Assembly: GCF_003386165.1 (NCBI RefSeq) | Contig: NZ_QRDV01000003.1 | Span: 124,001-188,000 of the forward strand | Direction: 5' to 3' | From: Winogradskyella eximia | GTDB lineage: Bacteria; Bacteroidota; Bacteroidia; Flavobacteriales; Flavobacteriaceae | DNA: 64,000 nt | In this document: piece by piece, positions 8,484 through 17,303 of the stretch | How the letters are laid out: each line of letters starts with the position of its first letter | Position numbering within the stretch: position 1 is the stretch's first letter | The notes under the pieces: generated by a model | Database searches by the model: none | What the model was told of the DNA's origin: nothing | What the model saw: the letters and a program-made list of their open reading frames with translations, nothing else | Made by a program: the position numbers and the translations under genes

Positions 8484-9929
8484 ATGACTTCAAAAACTGT
8501 AGCTCAATTATTATCGCAAGATGGAACCTTACAAGATGTTACTCTTAAAGGTTGGGTAAGAACTTTTAGAAATGATAGATTTATTGCATTAAACGATGGT
8601 TCTACCATTAATAATATACAATGTGTTGTTAATTCTGAAAATTTTAACGAAGCCCTTTTAAAACGTGTTACTACAGGAGCTGCAGTTCATGTAACTGGAG
8701 AATTAGTTGAAAGCCAAGGAAAAGGACAGTCGGTAGAAATCGTTGTAAAAACATTAGAGATTTTAGGGGATTCTGACCCAGAAACATATCCTATTCAACC
8801 TAAAAAACACTCTTTTGAATTCTTAAGAGAGAATGCACATTTACGCACAAGAACAAATACCTTTAGTGCTGTAATGCGTTTACGTTCGTCTTTATCATTT
8901 GCTGTGCATAAATATTTTAATGAGAATGGCTTTAATTATATGCACACACCTATTGTAACCGGAAGTGATGCTGAAGGAGCAGGTGAAATGTTTAAAGTAA
9001 CTACTTTAGACGCAAAAAACCCACCATTAAATGACGATGGTTCTGTAAATTATAAAGAAGATTTCTTCGGAAAAGAAACGAACTTAACAGTTTCTGGTCA
9101 GTTGGAAGCTGAAACTTATGCCATGTCTTTAGGTAAAGTTTACACTTTTGGACCAACATTTAGAGCGGAAAACTCTAATACAACCCGTCATTTAGCAGAA
9201 TTCTGGATGATAGAGCCAGAAGTTGCTTTTATGGATTTAGCTGGCAACATGGATTTAGCGGAAGACTTCATGAAATCAGTTTTAAGTTATGTACTAGAAA
9301 AAAATAGTGAAGATTTAGAGTTTTTAGAAAATCGCCTATTACAAGAAGAAAAATCAAAACCACAAGCCGAACGTAGCGACATGAGCTTAATTGAAAAAAT
9401 TAAGTTTGTTGTAGATAACAACTTTAAACGTGTAAGTTATACTGAAGCTATAGATATTCTTAGAAACTGTAAACCAAATAAGAAGAAGAAATTTAAATAT
9501 ATCATTGAAGAATGGGGAGCAGATTTACAATCTGAGCACGAGCGATTCTTAGTAGAAAAGCACTTTAAATGTCCTGTAATTTTATTTGATTATCCAGCAA
9601 ACATCAAAGCATTTTACATGCGTTTAAATGAGCCAGACAGTGAAGGAAGAGAAACAGTGAGAGCTATGGACATTTTATTCCCAGGTATTGGTGAAATGGT
9701 TGGAGGTTCTCAAAGAGAAGAACGTTTAGACGTTTTAAAAGAAAAAATGAAAGCCTTAGATATATCTGAAGAAGAATTATGGTGGTATTTAGATTTACGT
9801 AAATATGGCACTGCAGTTCACTCTGGGTTTGGATTAGGTTTTGAGCGTTTAGTAATGTTCTCAACAGGTATGGGAAATATTAGAGATGTTATTCCTTATC
9901 CAAGAACACCTCAAAATGCAGAATTTTAA
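8484..9929 (+). CDS. asnS: Asparaginyl-tRNA synthetase
   Basis: Class IIb synthetase charging tRNA-Asn, 481 aa. The N-terminal OB-fold (residues 15-105) recognises the anticodon. Motif 2 lies around FGPTFRAENSNTTRHLAEFW (near 222), and motif 3 is GFGLGFERLVMFSTGMGNIR near 450. It lacks the aspartate-specific features of aspS, which is also in the window (49364), so this organism makes Asn-tRNA directly. It forms a single-gene unit with a terminator behind it. Confidence 0.96.
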   Translation: MTSKTVAQLLSQDGTLQDVTLKGWVRTFRNDRFIALNDGSTINNIQCVVNSENFNEALLKRVTTGAAVHVTGELVESQGKGQSVEIVVKTLEILGDSDPETYPIQPKKHSFEFLRENAHLRTRTNTFSAVMRLRSSLSFAVHKYFNENGFNYMHTPIVTGSDAEGAGEMFKVTTLDAKNPPLNDDGSVNYKEDFFGKETNLTVSGQLEAETYAMSLGKVYTFGPTFRAENSNTTRHLAEFWMIEPEVAFMDLAGNMDLAEDFMKSVLSYVLEKNSEDLEFLENRLLQEEKSKPQAERSDMSLIEKIKFVVDNNFKRVSYTEAIDILRNCKPNKKKKFKYIIEEWGADLQSEHERFLVEKHFKCPVILFDYPANIKAFYMRLNEPDSEGRETVRAMDILFPGIGEMVGGSQREERLDVLKEKMKALDISEEELWWYLDLRKYGTAVHSGFGLGFERLVMFSTGMGNIRDVIPYPRTPQNAEF

Positions 9930-9943
9930 TTGTTATTAAATTT

Positions 9944-9980
9944 AACGTGACAGATTTTAAAAACCTGTCACGTTTTTTTC
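9944..9980 (+). terminator. Terminator after asnS
   Basis: AACGTGACAG (9944-9953) pairs with CTGTCACGTT (9965-9974), 10 bp, 11-nt loop, followed by a run of T. Confidence 0.85.
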
Positions 9981-10007
9981 ACTACATTTATAAGCAACAG
10001 AAATTTT

Positions 10008-11474
10008 ATGTCTTTAAAGCAGTTTTTATCATTTAAGCTATCACAAAAGCTATCGCCTCAACAGATTCAACTTATGAAGTTGATTCAGTTGCCTACACAA
10101 GCCTTTGAACAACGTTTAAAGCAAGAGTTAGAAGAAAACCCTGCCTTAGATACAGGAAAAGAATCTGATGAATCTGATGATGCCTTTGACGAATTCGATA
10201 ATTCTGATGAGACTTATGATGACAATGAAACCATTGAGGCAGAAGACATCAATATTGACGAATATTTAAGTGACGACGAAATCCCAGAATATCGTACTCA
10301 AGCCAATAATTATAGTGCAGATGATGAAGACAAATCTGTGCCTTATGCTGCTGGTACATCCTTTACACAACATTTAATAAATCAATTAAATACCTTTAGA
10401 CTTTCGGATCAAGAAGAAGAAATTGCTTATTTCTTGGTTGGTAGTGTAGACGAAAGTGGCTATATACGACGTTCATTATCTGATATTACAGACGATTTAG
10501 CGTTTACTCAAAATGTATATACCACAGAAGAAGAGGTTGAAAAAGTATTACAAATAGTACATCAGTTAGACCCAGCAGGTGTTGGTGCTCGTAACCTTCA
10601 GGAATGTTTAAGTATTCAGCTGCATAGAAAAGAACAACGTCCTGATGTTGCTATGGCAACGGCTATTATAGATAAAGGTTTTGAGCAATTCACAAAGAAG
10701 CATTATAAAAAGTTAATGCAAAAATTTAACATTGATGAAGAACAACTTAAAGATGCTGTAGAACAAATTGAACACCTTAATCCTAAACCAGGTGGTTCTT
10801 ATGCTGGTAATAATAAAATTGTTCAACACATTGTACCGGATTTTGCTATTAAGATTGTAAACGGTGAATTAGAGCTAACTCTCAATGGTAGAAATGCACC
10901 AGAATTGCATGTATCAAGAGAATACAACAATATGCTTAAAGGGTATAAAGAGAGCAAAGAGAAATCTAAATCCCAAAAGGATGCTGTAATGTTTATTAAG
11001 CAAAAGCTAGATGCAGCAAAGTGGTTTATAGAGGCTGTTAGACAACGTCAACAAACATTGTTTATTACGATGAGTTCTATTATGCATTACCAAAAAGAAT
11101 ATTTCTTAACTGGTGATGAACGTAATTTACGACCTATGATTTTAAAGGACATTGCAGACGAAATTGAAATGGATGTTTCTACCATTTCTCGTGTTGCAAA
11201 TAGTAAATATGTAGATACACCTTACGGTACAAAACTAATTAAAGAATTCTTTTCAGAATCCATGACTAACGATCAAGGTGAAGAGGTTTCTACAAGAGAA
11301 ATTAAGAAAATTCTAGAAACTGTAATTGAAGAAGAAAGCAAAAAGAAGCCAATGACCGATGAAGCGCTTGCTAAAATCTTAAAAGAAAAAGGCTATCCAA
11401 TTGCAAGACGTACAGTTGCTAAATACAGAGAACAATTAGATATTCCTGTGGCTCGTTTAAGAAAAGAACTTTAA
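10008..11474 (+). CDS. rpoN: RNA polymerase sigma-54 factor
   Basis: Sigma-54 directs polymerase to -24/-12 promoters that need AAA+ activators. It is 488 aa. Region I is the Gln/Leu-rich activator-interacting segment at residues 8-48. Region II is strongly acidic (55-100), the core-binding domain covers about 120-320, and the RpoN box ARRTVAKYRE lies near 470. All expected parts are present. The gene starts 28 nt after the asnS terminator and is followed by a 12-nt gap to the next gene, so the two may be co-transcribed. Confidence 0.96.
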   Translation: MSLKQFLSFKLSQKLSPQQIQLMKLIQLPTQAFEQRLKQELEENPALDTGKESDESDDAFDEFDNSDETYDDNETIEAEDINIDEYLSDDEIPEYRTQANNYSADDEDKSVPYAAGTSFTQHLINQLNTFRLSDQEEEIAYFLVGSVDESGYIRRSLSDITDDLAFTQNVYTTEEEVEKVLQIVHQLDPAGVGARNLQECLSIQLHRKEQRPDVAMATAIIDKGFEQFTKKHYKKLMQKFNIDEEQLKDAVEQIEHLNPKPGGSYAGNNKIVQHIVPDFAIKIVNGELELTLNGRNAPELHVSREYNNMLKGYKESKEKSKSQKDAVMFIKQKLDAAKWFIEAVRQRQQTLFITMSSIMHYQKEYFLTGDERNLRPMILKDIADEIEMDVSTISRVANSKYVDTPYGTKLIKEFFSESMTNDQGEEVSTREIKKILETVIEEESKKKPMTDEALAKILKEKGYPIARRTVAKYREQLDIPVARLRKEL

Positions 11475-11486
11475 AAAGCCCTTTGG

Positions 11487-12095
11487 ATGAAAGAATTTAT
11501 TTTAAAAGGCATATCGTTTGTGTTTCATCCGTTAATAATGCCATTATTGGGTGTCATTTTCTACTTTTCTAAAACACCTAGGTTTATTCCAGTGCCTGTA
11601 ATGAAAGCTAAGATTTTTTCAATAGTAATTCTCACTATCATCTTACCTATTCTACTCTTTTTTTTGCTTAAAACCATAAATAAAGTCGATTCAATTTACT
11701 TGAAAAGTACTAGAGAGCGTTTAATTCCGCTCTTTATTAATTCTGTAATTACCTTATTAATTCTTATAAGAGTACTAACACCTAGTGAAATTATAGAATT
11801 ATATTATTTCTTTTTGGGGATTCTTTGCTCTACTTTAACTTGTTTTATTTTAGCTATTTTTAAAATAAAAGCCAGTATACATATGATTGCAGCCTCAGGT
11901 TTTACAATGTTTGCCGTAGCCATTGGCTTGCATTACAAAATAAATATAAATGGAACGATAGCTCTAATGCTGATTATTCTTGGAGCCATTGCTACATCTC
12001 GTTTGCATTTAAAAGCCCATACAAATCAAGAATTAATAATAGGCTTATTTACGGGCCTAACTCCACAAATTTTTCTACTTAGTTATTGGTTATAA
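11487..12095 (+). CDS. PAP2-like multi-helix membrane protein
   Basis: 202 aa, about six transmembrane helices. The end of the protein reads SRLHLKAHTNQE, which fits the third PAP2 phosphatase motif SR-X5-H-X3-D except that the last Asp is Glu. The earlier KASIHMIAASG region sits where the PSGH motif should be but keeps only the SxH part. I read it as a divergent PAP2-family protein that may or may not be an active lipid phosphatase. It follows rpoN closely and converges with, and overlaps by 6 bp, the next gene. Confidence 0.6.
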   Translation: MKEFILKGISFVFHPLIMPLLGVIFYFSKTPRFIPVPVMKAKIFSIVILTIILPILLFFLLKTINKVDSIYLKSTRERLIPLFINSVITLLILIRVLTPSEIIELYYFFLGILCSTLTCFILAIFKIKASIHMIAASGFTMFAVAIGLHYKININGTIALMLIILGAIATSRLHLKAHTNQELIIGLFTGLTPQIFLLSYWL

Positions 12096-12797
12096 TACAT
12101 AAAACATGAGTCCTATTTTAAGGGATTTCATATCAACACTTGTATTATCAGATTGTAAATTTGCATCAAAAATTGGATTAAGACCATAATACAAATGAAA
12201 ATTCCATGTGCCATAACCAGCACTTAAAGTAAGCCCATATTGAAGCTTATTAAAACTGTCTATATTAGAGAGTTTACTGTTCTCAATATCACTCATAAAC
12301 TTGGTAGAATTATAGAGTAAATAACCTATTTTAAAACCTGTATATATGCGCCAAAAATTATAATCACTTGCTGTAGATGTCCTCCATCTAATTTCTAAAG
12401 GAACTTCAATCAAATAAGTCGTAAACTTATTTTTTGTTACGTTATAATCACTTTCGTCAATAATACTAAATTCAATGTCATTAGTCGTCTCAGAGATCAA
12501 TATGTTTTTTTGATTATATGAATTTGCAGATAAACCAAGCCCTAAACCTATAGCAACATTTCTTCGTTCATTAATAGGCATATCTCTAATAAAGCCTAAA
12601 TTAAAACCTGATGAAAAGCCACTTTGCTTTACACCTGACGGTTTTTCATTCAATAAATTATAAGTTACAGATGCATAAAACTGATCTTCTCTATAATCCT
12701 TATAGAGTGCAGATACATCTTCTTTATTAGTATTATTATTTTGTGAGAATCCAATGACACCAATTAATACTAAAAGCACAAAAACAAAATTTTTCAT
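12090..12797 (-). CDS. PorT-like outer-membrane beta-barrel protein
   Basis: 235 aa with a signal peptide at residues 1-18 (ending VIGFSQ). The mature part has alternating amphipathic strands, including YASVTYNLL, GFNLGFIRDMP and YGLTLSAGYGTWNFHLYYG, and ends in an aromatic-rich strand. This pattern fits the small OmpW/PorT-like barrel group common in flavobacteria. It sits downstream of the exbB-exbD operon but behind that operon's terminator. Specific function unknown. Confidence 0.6.
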   Translation of the reverse strand: MKNFVFVLLVLIGVIGFSQNNNTNKEDVSALYKDYREDQFYASVTYNLLNEKPSGVKQSGFSSGFNLGFIRDMPINERRNVAIGLGLGLSANSYNQKNILISETTNDIEFSIIDESDYNVTKNKFTTYLIEVPLEIRWRTSTASDYNFWRIYTGFKIGYLLYNSTKFMSDIENSKLSNIDSFNKLQYGLTLSAGYGTWNFHLYYGLNPIFDANLQSDNTSVDMKSLKIGLMFYVL

Positions 12798-12832
12798 ATT
12801 TATAAAATTACAAAATCTTTAATTCATTTTTG

Positions 12833-12864
12833 CATAAAAAAAACGTCCTGAAAAAATCAGGACG
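12833..12864 (-). terminator. Terminator of the exbB-exbD operon
   Basis: On the minus strand, CGTCCTGA and TCAGGACG (plus coordinates 12857-12864 and 12844-12851) pair over 8 bp with a 5-nt loop, followed by eight T. It separates the exbD genes from the PorT-like gene. Confidence 0.85.
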
Positions 12865-12893
12865 CCTATTTATATAATTATAAATTATAACTA

Positions 12894-13358
12894 TTATTCA
12901 TCTTTTCTTGCATTAGCAATATACATTACTTTTAATGCATTAGCTTTTCGTAGTTCTTGTTTAATATCTGAAACCAAACCTGCGTTGGTATCTTTATCAA
13001 CTTTAAGACCTACTACTACTTTACTTTGCAGTTCTTCATTCATTTCACTAATACCTTGATAAATTGAAGACTGTACATCTTCTAAACCAATAAATGCATC
13101 ATTAAACTGAATTCTTGGCTCTACACCAAATTGCTTATATTGACTACTCGGTTTACCTGCGTAGATAAAAATAGTTCTATCTTTTTTAAGTTTTTCAACT
13201 TGATCTGCACTAGGTAATCGGTTTTCAATCATTAAAGAACTGTCTCGCATTACGGTTGCAACCATAAAAAAGAAAAGTAACATAAATACAATATCTGGAA
13301 GTGATGCCGTCGAAATTGCCGGTAACTCACCTTTTTCCTTCTTTCTAAATTTTGACAT
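12894..13358 (-). CDS. exbD: ExbD/TolR-type biopolymer transport protein (second copy)
   Basis: 154 aa. A single N-terminal membrane helix, LPDIVFMLLFFFMVATV, carries the conserved aspartate used for proton coupling. The rest is a periplasmic domain that ends MYIANARKDE. With ExbB it forms the proton-driven motor that energises TonB. Bacteroidota operons usually have two exbD genes, and this is the promoter-distal one. The gap to the first exbD is 11 nt. Confidence 0.9.
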   Translation of the reverse strand: MSKFRKKEKGELPAISTASLPDIVFMLLFFFMVATVMRDSSLMIENRLPSADQVEKLKKDRTIFIYAGKPSSQYKQFGVEPRIQFNDAFIGLEDVQSSIYQGISEMNEELQSKVVVGLKVDKDTNAGLVSDIKQELRKANALKVMYIANARKDE

Positions 13359-13369
13359 ATTTGTTTCTT

Positions 13370-14005
13370 TTAGTCTTTATCTGGTTCTGCTTCAGACAAC
13401 TTCATAGGGAATAAATTCTTAATGGTCTCAATACGCTCATTAAGCACTTCATCCTTACTAAATTGGTTCTTTTCCTTCTCTTCTAACATTGCGGTAAATA
13501 CTTTTTCCGCATTAGGATAATACTTCTTATACAATCTTGTTGCTTCTCTTTCTCTTAAGATATTGTAAGCTGCAACAAGCTCATTTTGTACATCCATGTA
13601 CTTTTCATAAGTCGTTTCCCTATCATGCTTCATTGAGATAATAGCTTTGTCTGGATGGTCAGATGAAGATTCATCTTTCTTACCCTTACAATACGTACAA
13701 GTTTCACCAGCCGCATTAGTTCCTCCACCGTTGTCTAAAAACTCAACTGCTGCTTGTCTCAAATCCTTTAATTGCATTTCCTCGTCTTCCACTAATAATT
13801 GGTTATGACGGTTTATTAAAACAGTAAATAAATTTTTCTGCTTAATAATAGGAGGTGTAACTTCAGAGTCATCAATAGGTGGCAAACTTCTTAATAATCC
13901 TTTGTCTTTTTCAATTGTTGTTGTAACTAAGAAAAAGATAAGTAATAAGAAGGCAATGTCAGCCATTGATCCTGCATTCACTTCGGGTGCTGCTCTTTTT
14001 GCCAT
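13370..14005 (-). CDS. exbD: ExbD/TolR-type biopolymer transport protein (first copy)
   Basis: 211 aa, longer than a usual ExbD of about 140-155 aa. The N-terminal helix MADIAFLLLIFFLVTTT carries the conserved Asp. The periplasmic part has an insertion with a CTYCKG (CxxC) motif near residue 102 and a charged helical C-terminus. The CxxC could form a disulfide or bind metal in the periplasm. It is the standard long ExbD paralogue of flavobacterial operons. A 7-nt gap separates it from the upstream gene. Confidence 0.88.
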   Translation of the reverse strand: MAKRAAPEVNAGSMADIAFLLLIFFLVTTTIEKDKGLLRSLPPIDDSEVTPPIIKQKNLFTVLINRHNQLLVEDEEMQLKDLRQAAVEFLDNGGGTNAAGETCTYCKGKKDESSSDHPDKAIISMKHDRETTYEKYMDVQNELVAAYNILREREATRLYKKYYPNAEKVFTAMLEEKEKNQFSKDEVLNERIETIKNLFPMKLSEAEPDKD

Positions 14006-14012
14006 TTTTATA

Positions 14013-14453
14013 TTATTTACTAATTACTTTTTTTACTCCTGAGAAAATCATAGAAATTGCGGCAACTGCTAATAATATATAAAAGGCAACTAAGCCAGCT
14101 CCAACCATTGTTGATTCTCCTTCAGTTGCAAATGTATCACCATTTTTATACTGTATAGGTAAATCACTACCTGATACAGCATAAGATATAACTAATACTG
14201 CAACAAAAGCTCCAACACCGATTAAGGTATTCTTAAGACCTGCTGTATTTGTAAATAGATTTTTTAAAACAAAAAACACTACAAATGCTAAAACTAATCC
14301 TAATATAACATAAGCAATATAAGCCATTGGGTCTACAAGACCAGCGCTTTCACCAGTCTTTATTGCTTCGTCTCCAGCAGCAATAATTCTAACTAGAGAT
14401 ATAATCCCAGCTAAACTTAGTACAGCGGCTACTATTTTTAATATTTTGTGCAT
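14013..14453 (-). CDS. Small membrane protein of the exbB-exbD operon
   Basis: 146 aa with four predicted membrane helices (about residues 5-25, 45-67, 76-93 and 118-140). I do not recognise a named domain. It lies between exbB and the first exbD with gaps of 7-9 nt, a conserved position in flavobacterial clusters, so it is probably an accessory part of the motor. Function unknown. Confidence 0.75.
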   Translation of the reverse strand: MHKILKIVAAVLSLAGIISLVRIIAAGDEAIKTGESAGLVDPMAYIAYVILGLVLAFVVFFVLKNLFTNTAGLKNTLIGVGAFVAVLVISYAVSGSDLPIQYKNGDTFATEGESTMVGAGLVAFYILLAVAAISMIFSGVKKVISK

Positions 14454-14462
14454 AATTATTTT

Positions 14463-15230
14463 TTATTTTTTGTGTCTTACTAGTAAATCCATCAATGTGA
14501 TAGATGCATCTTCCATGTCATTTACAATGCTATCAATTTTAGCAATGATATAATTATAAAAGATTTGAAGTATAATAGCTACAATAAGACCAAATACTGT
14601 TGTTAAAAGTGCTACTTTAATACCACCTGCAACTAAAGAAGGTTGCATATCACCCGCAGCTTCAATTTTATCGAAGGCTTGAATCATACCAATTACCGTA
14701 CCCATGAAACCAAGCATTGGTGCCAAAGCGATAAATAAAGAAATCCAAGACACATTCTTTTCTAATTGACCCATTTGAACACCACCATAAGCTACAACAG
14801 CTTTTTCAGCAGCATCAATGTCTTCATCTGCTCTATCTAAACCTTGATAGAATATAGAAGCAACAGGTCCTTTTGTATTTCTACAAACCTCTTTTGCAGC
14901 TTCGATACCACCAGAATTTAATGCATCTTCTACATTTTGGGTTAATTTTTTAGTGTTTGTTGTTGAAAGGTTTAAAAAGATAATTCTCTCAATAGCAATT
15001 GCTAATCCAAGAATTAAACATAGTAGTACAATACCCATAAAGCCTGGACCACCCTCAATAAAACGCTTTTTTAATTCTTGATGAAACGTCAAGTCTTCAG
15101 AAGCTGGTTCTGCTTGAGTTACAGTTGTTACAGTTGCTGTTGCGCTTGCAAAGGCTGTTGTTGCATTTGCATTAACAGTTCCGATAGCCATTAAACATGT
15201 TATGGCAAGGATAGAAAATAATCTTTTCAT
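14463..15230 (-). CDS. exbB: ExbB/TolQ-type proton channel protein with signal-like N-terminus
   Basis: 255 aa. Residues 1-24 look like a signal peptide, a feature of Bacteroidota ExbB. Helices follow near 58-80, 160-182 and 205-228. The segment APMLGFMGTVIGMIQAF is the conserved MotA/TolQ/ExbB motif with the proton-path Thr. It is the first gene of a four-gene operon and powers TonB-dependent receptors such as those at 36499 and 61118. Confidence 0.93.
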   Translation of the reverse strand: MKRLFSILAITCLMAIGTVNANATTAFASATATVTTVTQAEPASEDLTFHQELKKRFIEGGPGFMGIVLLCLILGLAIAIERIIFLNLSTTNTKKLTQNVEDALNSGGIEAAKEVCRNTKGPVASIFYQGLDRADEDIDAAEKAVVAYGGVQMGQLEKNVSWISLFIALAPMLGFMGTVIGMIQAFDKIEAAGDMQPSLVAGGIKVALLTTVFGLIVAIILQIFYNYIIAKIDSIVNDMEDASITLMDLLVRHKK

Positions 15231-15263
15231 TGTTCTGAATCTTAATTTTATTAGTTAAAGTGT

Positions 15264-15271
15264 TAAAGATA
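15264..15271 (-). promoter_or_regulatory. exbB -7 element (TATCTTTA)
   Basis: On the minus strand TATCTTTA matches TAnnTTTG at seven of eight positions, 33 nt before the exbB start. Confidence 0.35.
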
Positions 15272-15306
15272 TAAAAAAATATGCAATTATAACGTAAAAA
15301 TATCAG

Positions 15307-15396
15307 CAGAGAGGAAGGGATTCGAACCCTCGATACCCTTTTGGAGTATACACACTTTCCAGGCGTGCGCCTTCGACCACTCGGCCACCTCTCTCT
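15307..15396 (-). tRNA. tRNA-Ser (GGA)
   Basis: Read on the minus strand, a 7-bp acceptor stem AGAGAGG/CCTCTCT is followed by the discriminator base G (plus 15307). The anticodon arm CACGC-CTGGAAA-GTGTG gives anticodon GGA (plus 15358-15360). A long variable arm and the T-arm GGTTCGAATCC are present. The total is 90 nt, as expected for a class II serine tRNA. CCA is not encoded. Confidence 0.96.
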
Positions 15397-15469
15397 AAAT
15401 TTTAATGTTATATTACACTAGGGCAAATAACGAAAAAAACTTCAAACACTAAAATTTATTGTGTTATTT

Positions 15470-16498
15470 TTAAGACATTTCTCCTCTAAGTGAAGTTTCA
15501 AAATAAAACTTAAATTCTTCTGGTTTTACTTTTTCACCTAAAAGATACATCATTTTAGCTATTGCAGCTTCTGTGGTTATATCTTTGCCTGAGATCATAC
15601 CAATTGTTTTTAGCTGCGAACTTGTTTCATATTGTCCCATGTTTACACTTCCTCTTACACATTGTGTAACGTTTACAATATATAGCCCATTTTTAATAGC
15701 CTTTTGCAATAACGCGATAAACCAAGATTCTGTTGTTGCATTACCAGAACCATAAGTTTCTAAAATGAGGCCTTTTATCAACTTACTTGTAAGAATCGCT
15801 TCACAAATTGGCCTTGATATTCCTGGAAACAATTTTAACACTCCAATATTAGCATCCATTGCAGTTCTTACAATTAATTTTTCATTAAGATTTGGTTTCC
15901 ATAAATATTCCGAATTCACATTTAAATGCACACCAGATTCTGCCAAATGCGGATAATTAAGAGATTCAAAAGCTTCAAAATGCTCAGCATTTAATTTTGT
16001 AGTTCTATTACCTCTGTATAATTTATATTCAAAATACAAACCTACTTCTCTAATTATTGGCACTCCTTCCTTTTGTAAAGATGCCATTTGAATTGATGTA
16101 ATTAGATTTTCCTTAGCGTCTGTTCGTAAATCTCCTATAGGTAATTGAGAACCTGTAAATATCACTGGCTTTGCTAAATTCTCTAACATAAAACTGAGTG
16201 CAGATGCAGAATAACTCATAGTGTCACTACCATGCAAAACAACAAAGCCATCAAAATCTAGATAATTATCTCCAATAATTGTTGCAATATCTGCCCAATA
16301 AATAGGATTCATATTGGATGAATCTATCGGCTCTTCAAATGAAATAGTCTCAATTGTACAGTCTAATAAACGTAGTTCTGGAATTTTAACAAGTAAGCTA
16401 TTAAAATCAAATGCCTTTAGTGCACCAGTTTCAACATCTTTAACCATACCGATAGTTCCTCCTGTATATATTAATAGAATATGTGGTTGTTTTATCAT
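15470..16498 (-). CDS. ansA: Type I L-asparaginase
   Basis: Hydrolyses asparagine to aspartate and ammonia, 342 aa, with no signal peptide, so cytoplasmic. Active-site motifs are IYTGGTIGM (residues 10-18, nucleophile Thr) and VVLHGSDTMSYSASAL near residue 86, carrying the Thr/Asp/Ser triad part. FTGSQLPIGDLRTDAKENL is also conserved. The ATG directly follows the tatD stop with no gap, so the two are an operon. Confidence 0.93.
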   Translation of the reverse strand: MIKQPHILLIYTGGTIGMVKDVETGALKAFDFNSLLVKIPELRLLDCTIETISFEEPIDSSNMNPIYWADIATIIGDNYLDFDGFVVLHGSDTMSYSASALSFMLENLAKPVIFTGSQLPIGDLRTDAKENLITSIQMASLQKEGVPIIREVGLYFEYKLYRGNRTTKLNAEHFEAFESLNYPHLAESGVHLNVNSEYLWKPNLNEKLIVRTAMDANIGVLKLFPGISRPICEAILTSKLIKGLILETYGSGNATTESWFIALLQKAIKNGLYIVNVTQCVRGSVNMGQYETSSQLKTIGMISGKDITTEAAIAKMMYLLGEKVKPEEFKFYFETSLRGEMS

Positions 16499-17266
16499 TT
16501 AGATTCCGAATATAGCTTTTGAATTTTCTGTGGTAATAGTTGCGATCTCTTCTTCGCTTACGTTGTAAAGTTCCGATAATTTTTCTAATACCTTAGTTAC
16601 ATATGCACTTTCATTTCGTTTACCTCTAAAAGGTTTTGGTGCTAAGTAAGGAGAATCCGTTTCTAAAACAATATGCTTTAAGTCAATCTGATTAATAAAT
16701 TGATCTATTTTGCCATTTTTAAAAGTGACAACACCACCAATTCCTAATTTCATATTATAAGAGATGGCTTGTTTTGCTTGTTCTAAATCACCCGTGAAAC
16801 AGTGAAAAATCCCATATAAATCATCTGGCTTTTCGTGTTCTAACACTTCAAAAATTTCATCAAACGCTTCTCTGCAATGTATTACTATTGGTAATTTGTA
16901 TTGCTTAGCTAAATTAATTTGATATTTGAAGGCCTCAATCTGAATATCTAAAGTAGATTTATCCCAGTAAAGATCTATTCCTATCTCTCCAATAGCGCAA
17001 AACTTTCGATTTTTCAAGAAATCCTCAACATGCTTAAGTTCTTCCTTGTAATTTTCTTTTACAGATGTTGGATGCAAGCCCATCATTAAAAAAACATACT
17101 CTGGAAAATCTTTTTCGAGTTGAAGCATTGCTTCCGTATAAGTTGAATCTATAGCAGGTATAAAAAAACGCTTTACATTAGCATCAATAGCTCTCTGCAT
17201 CATTTCCGTTCTATCATCATCAAAAGCATCACTATATAAATGCGTGTGTGTATCTGTAATTATCAT
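16499..17266 (-). CDS. tatD: TatD-family metal-dependent DNase
   Basis: TIM-barrel hydrolase with 3'-5' nuclease and repair roles, 255 aa from the chosen start. Motifs are DTHTHLYSDAF (metal-binding HxH) at residues 4-14, GEIGIDLYWD, VIHCREAFDE, and LETDSPYLAP near the C-terminus. The frame is open for 23 more codons upstream, but MIITDTHTHL at 17266 is the family start. The longer version would run into the divergent gene and its promoter. It is followed directly by ansA. Confidence 0.92.
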   Translation of the reverse strand: MIITDTHTHLYSDAFDDDRTEMMQRAIDANVKRFFIPAIDSTYTEAMLQLEKDFPEYVFLMMGLHPTSVKENYKEELKHVEDFLKNRKFCAIGEIGIDLYWDKSTLDIQIEAFKYQINLAKQYKLPIVIHCREAFDEIFEVLEHEKPDDLYGIFHCFTGDLEQAKQAISYNMKLGIGGVVTFKNGKIDQFINQIDLKHIVLETDSPYLAPKPFRGKRNESAYVTKVLEKLSELYNVSEEEIATITTENSKAIFGI

Positions 17267-17281
17267 TTTACAAAAGTAAAC

Positions 17282-17289
17282 TATCTTTG
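17282..17289 (+). promoter_or_regulatory. -7 element TATCTTTG for the protease gene
   Basis: Full TAnnTTTG match only 14 nt before the ATG at 17304, which implies a leader of about 8 nt. It sits in the short space between divergent tatD and the protease gene. Confidence 0.5.
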
Positions 17290-17303
17290 CACAAATTAAA
17301 ATA

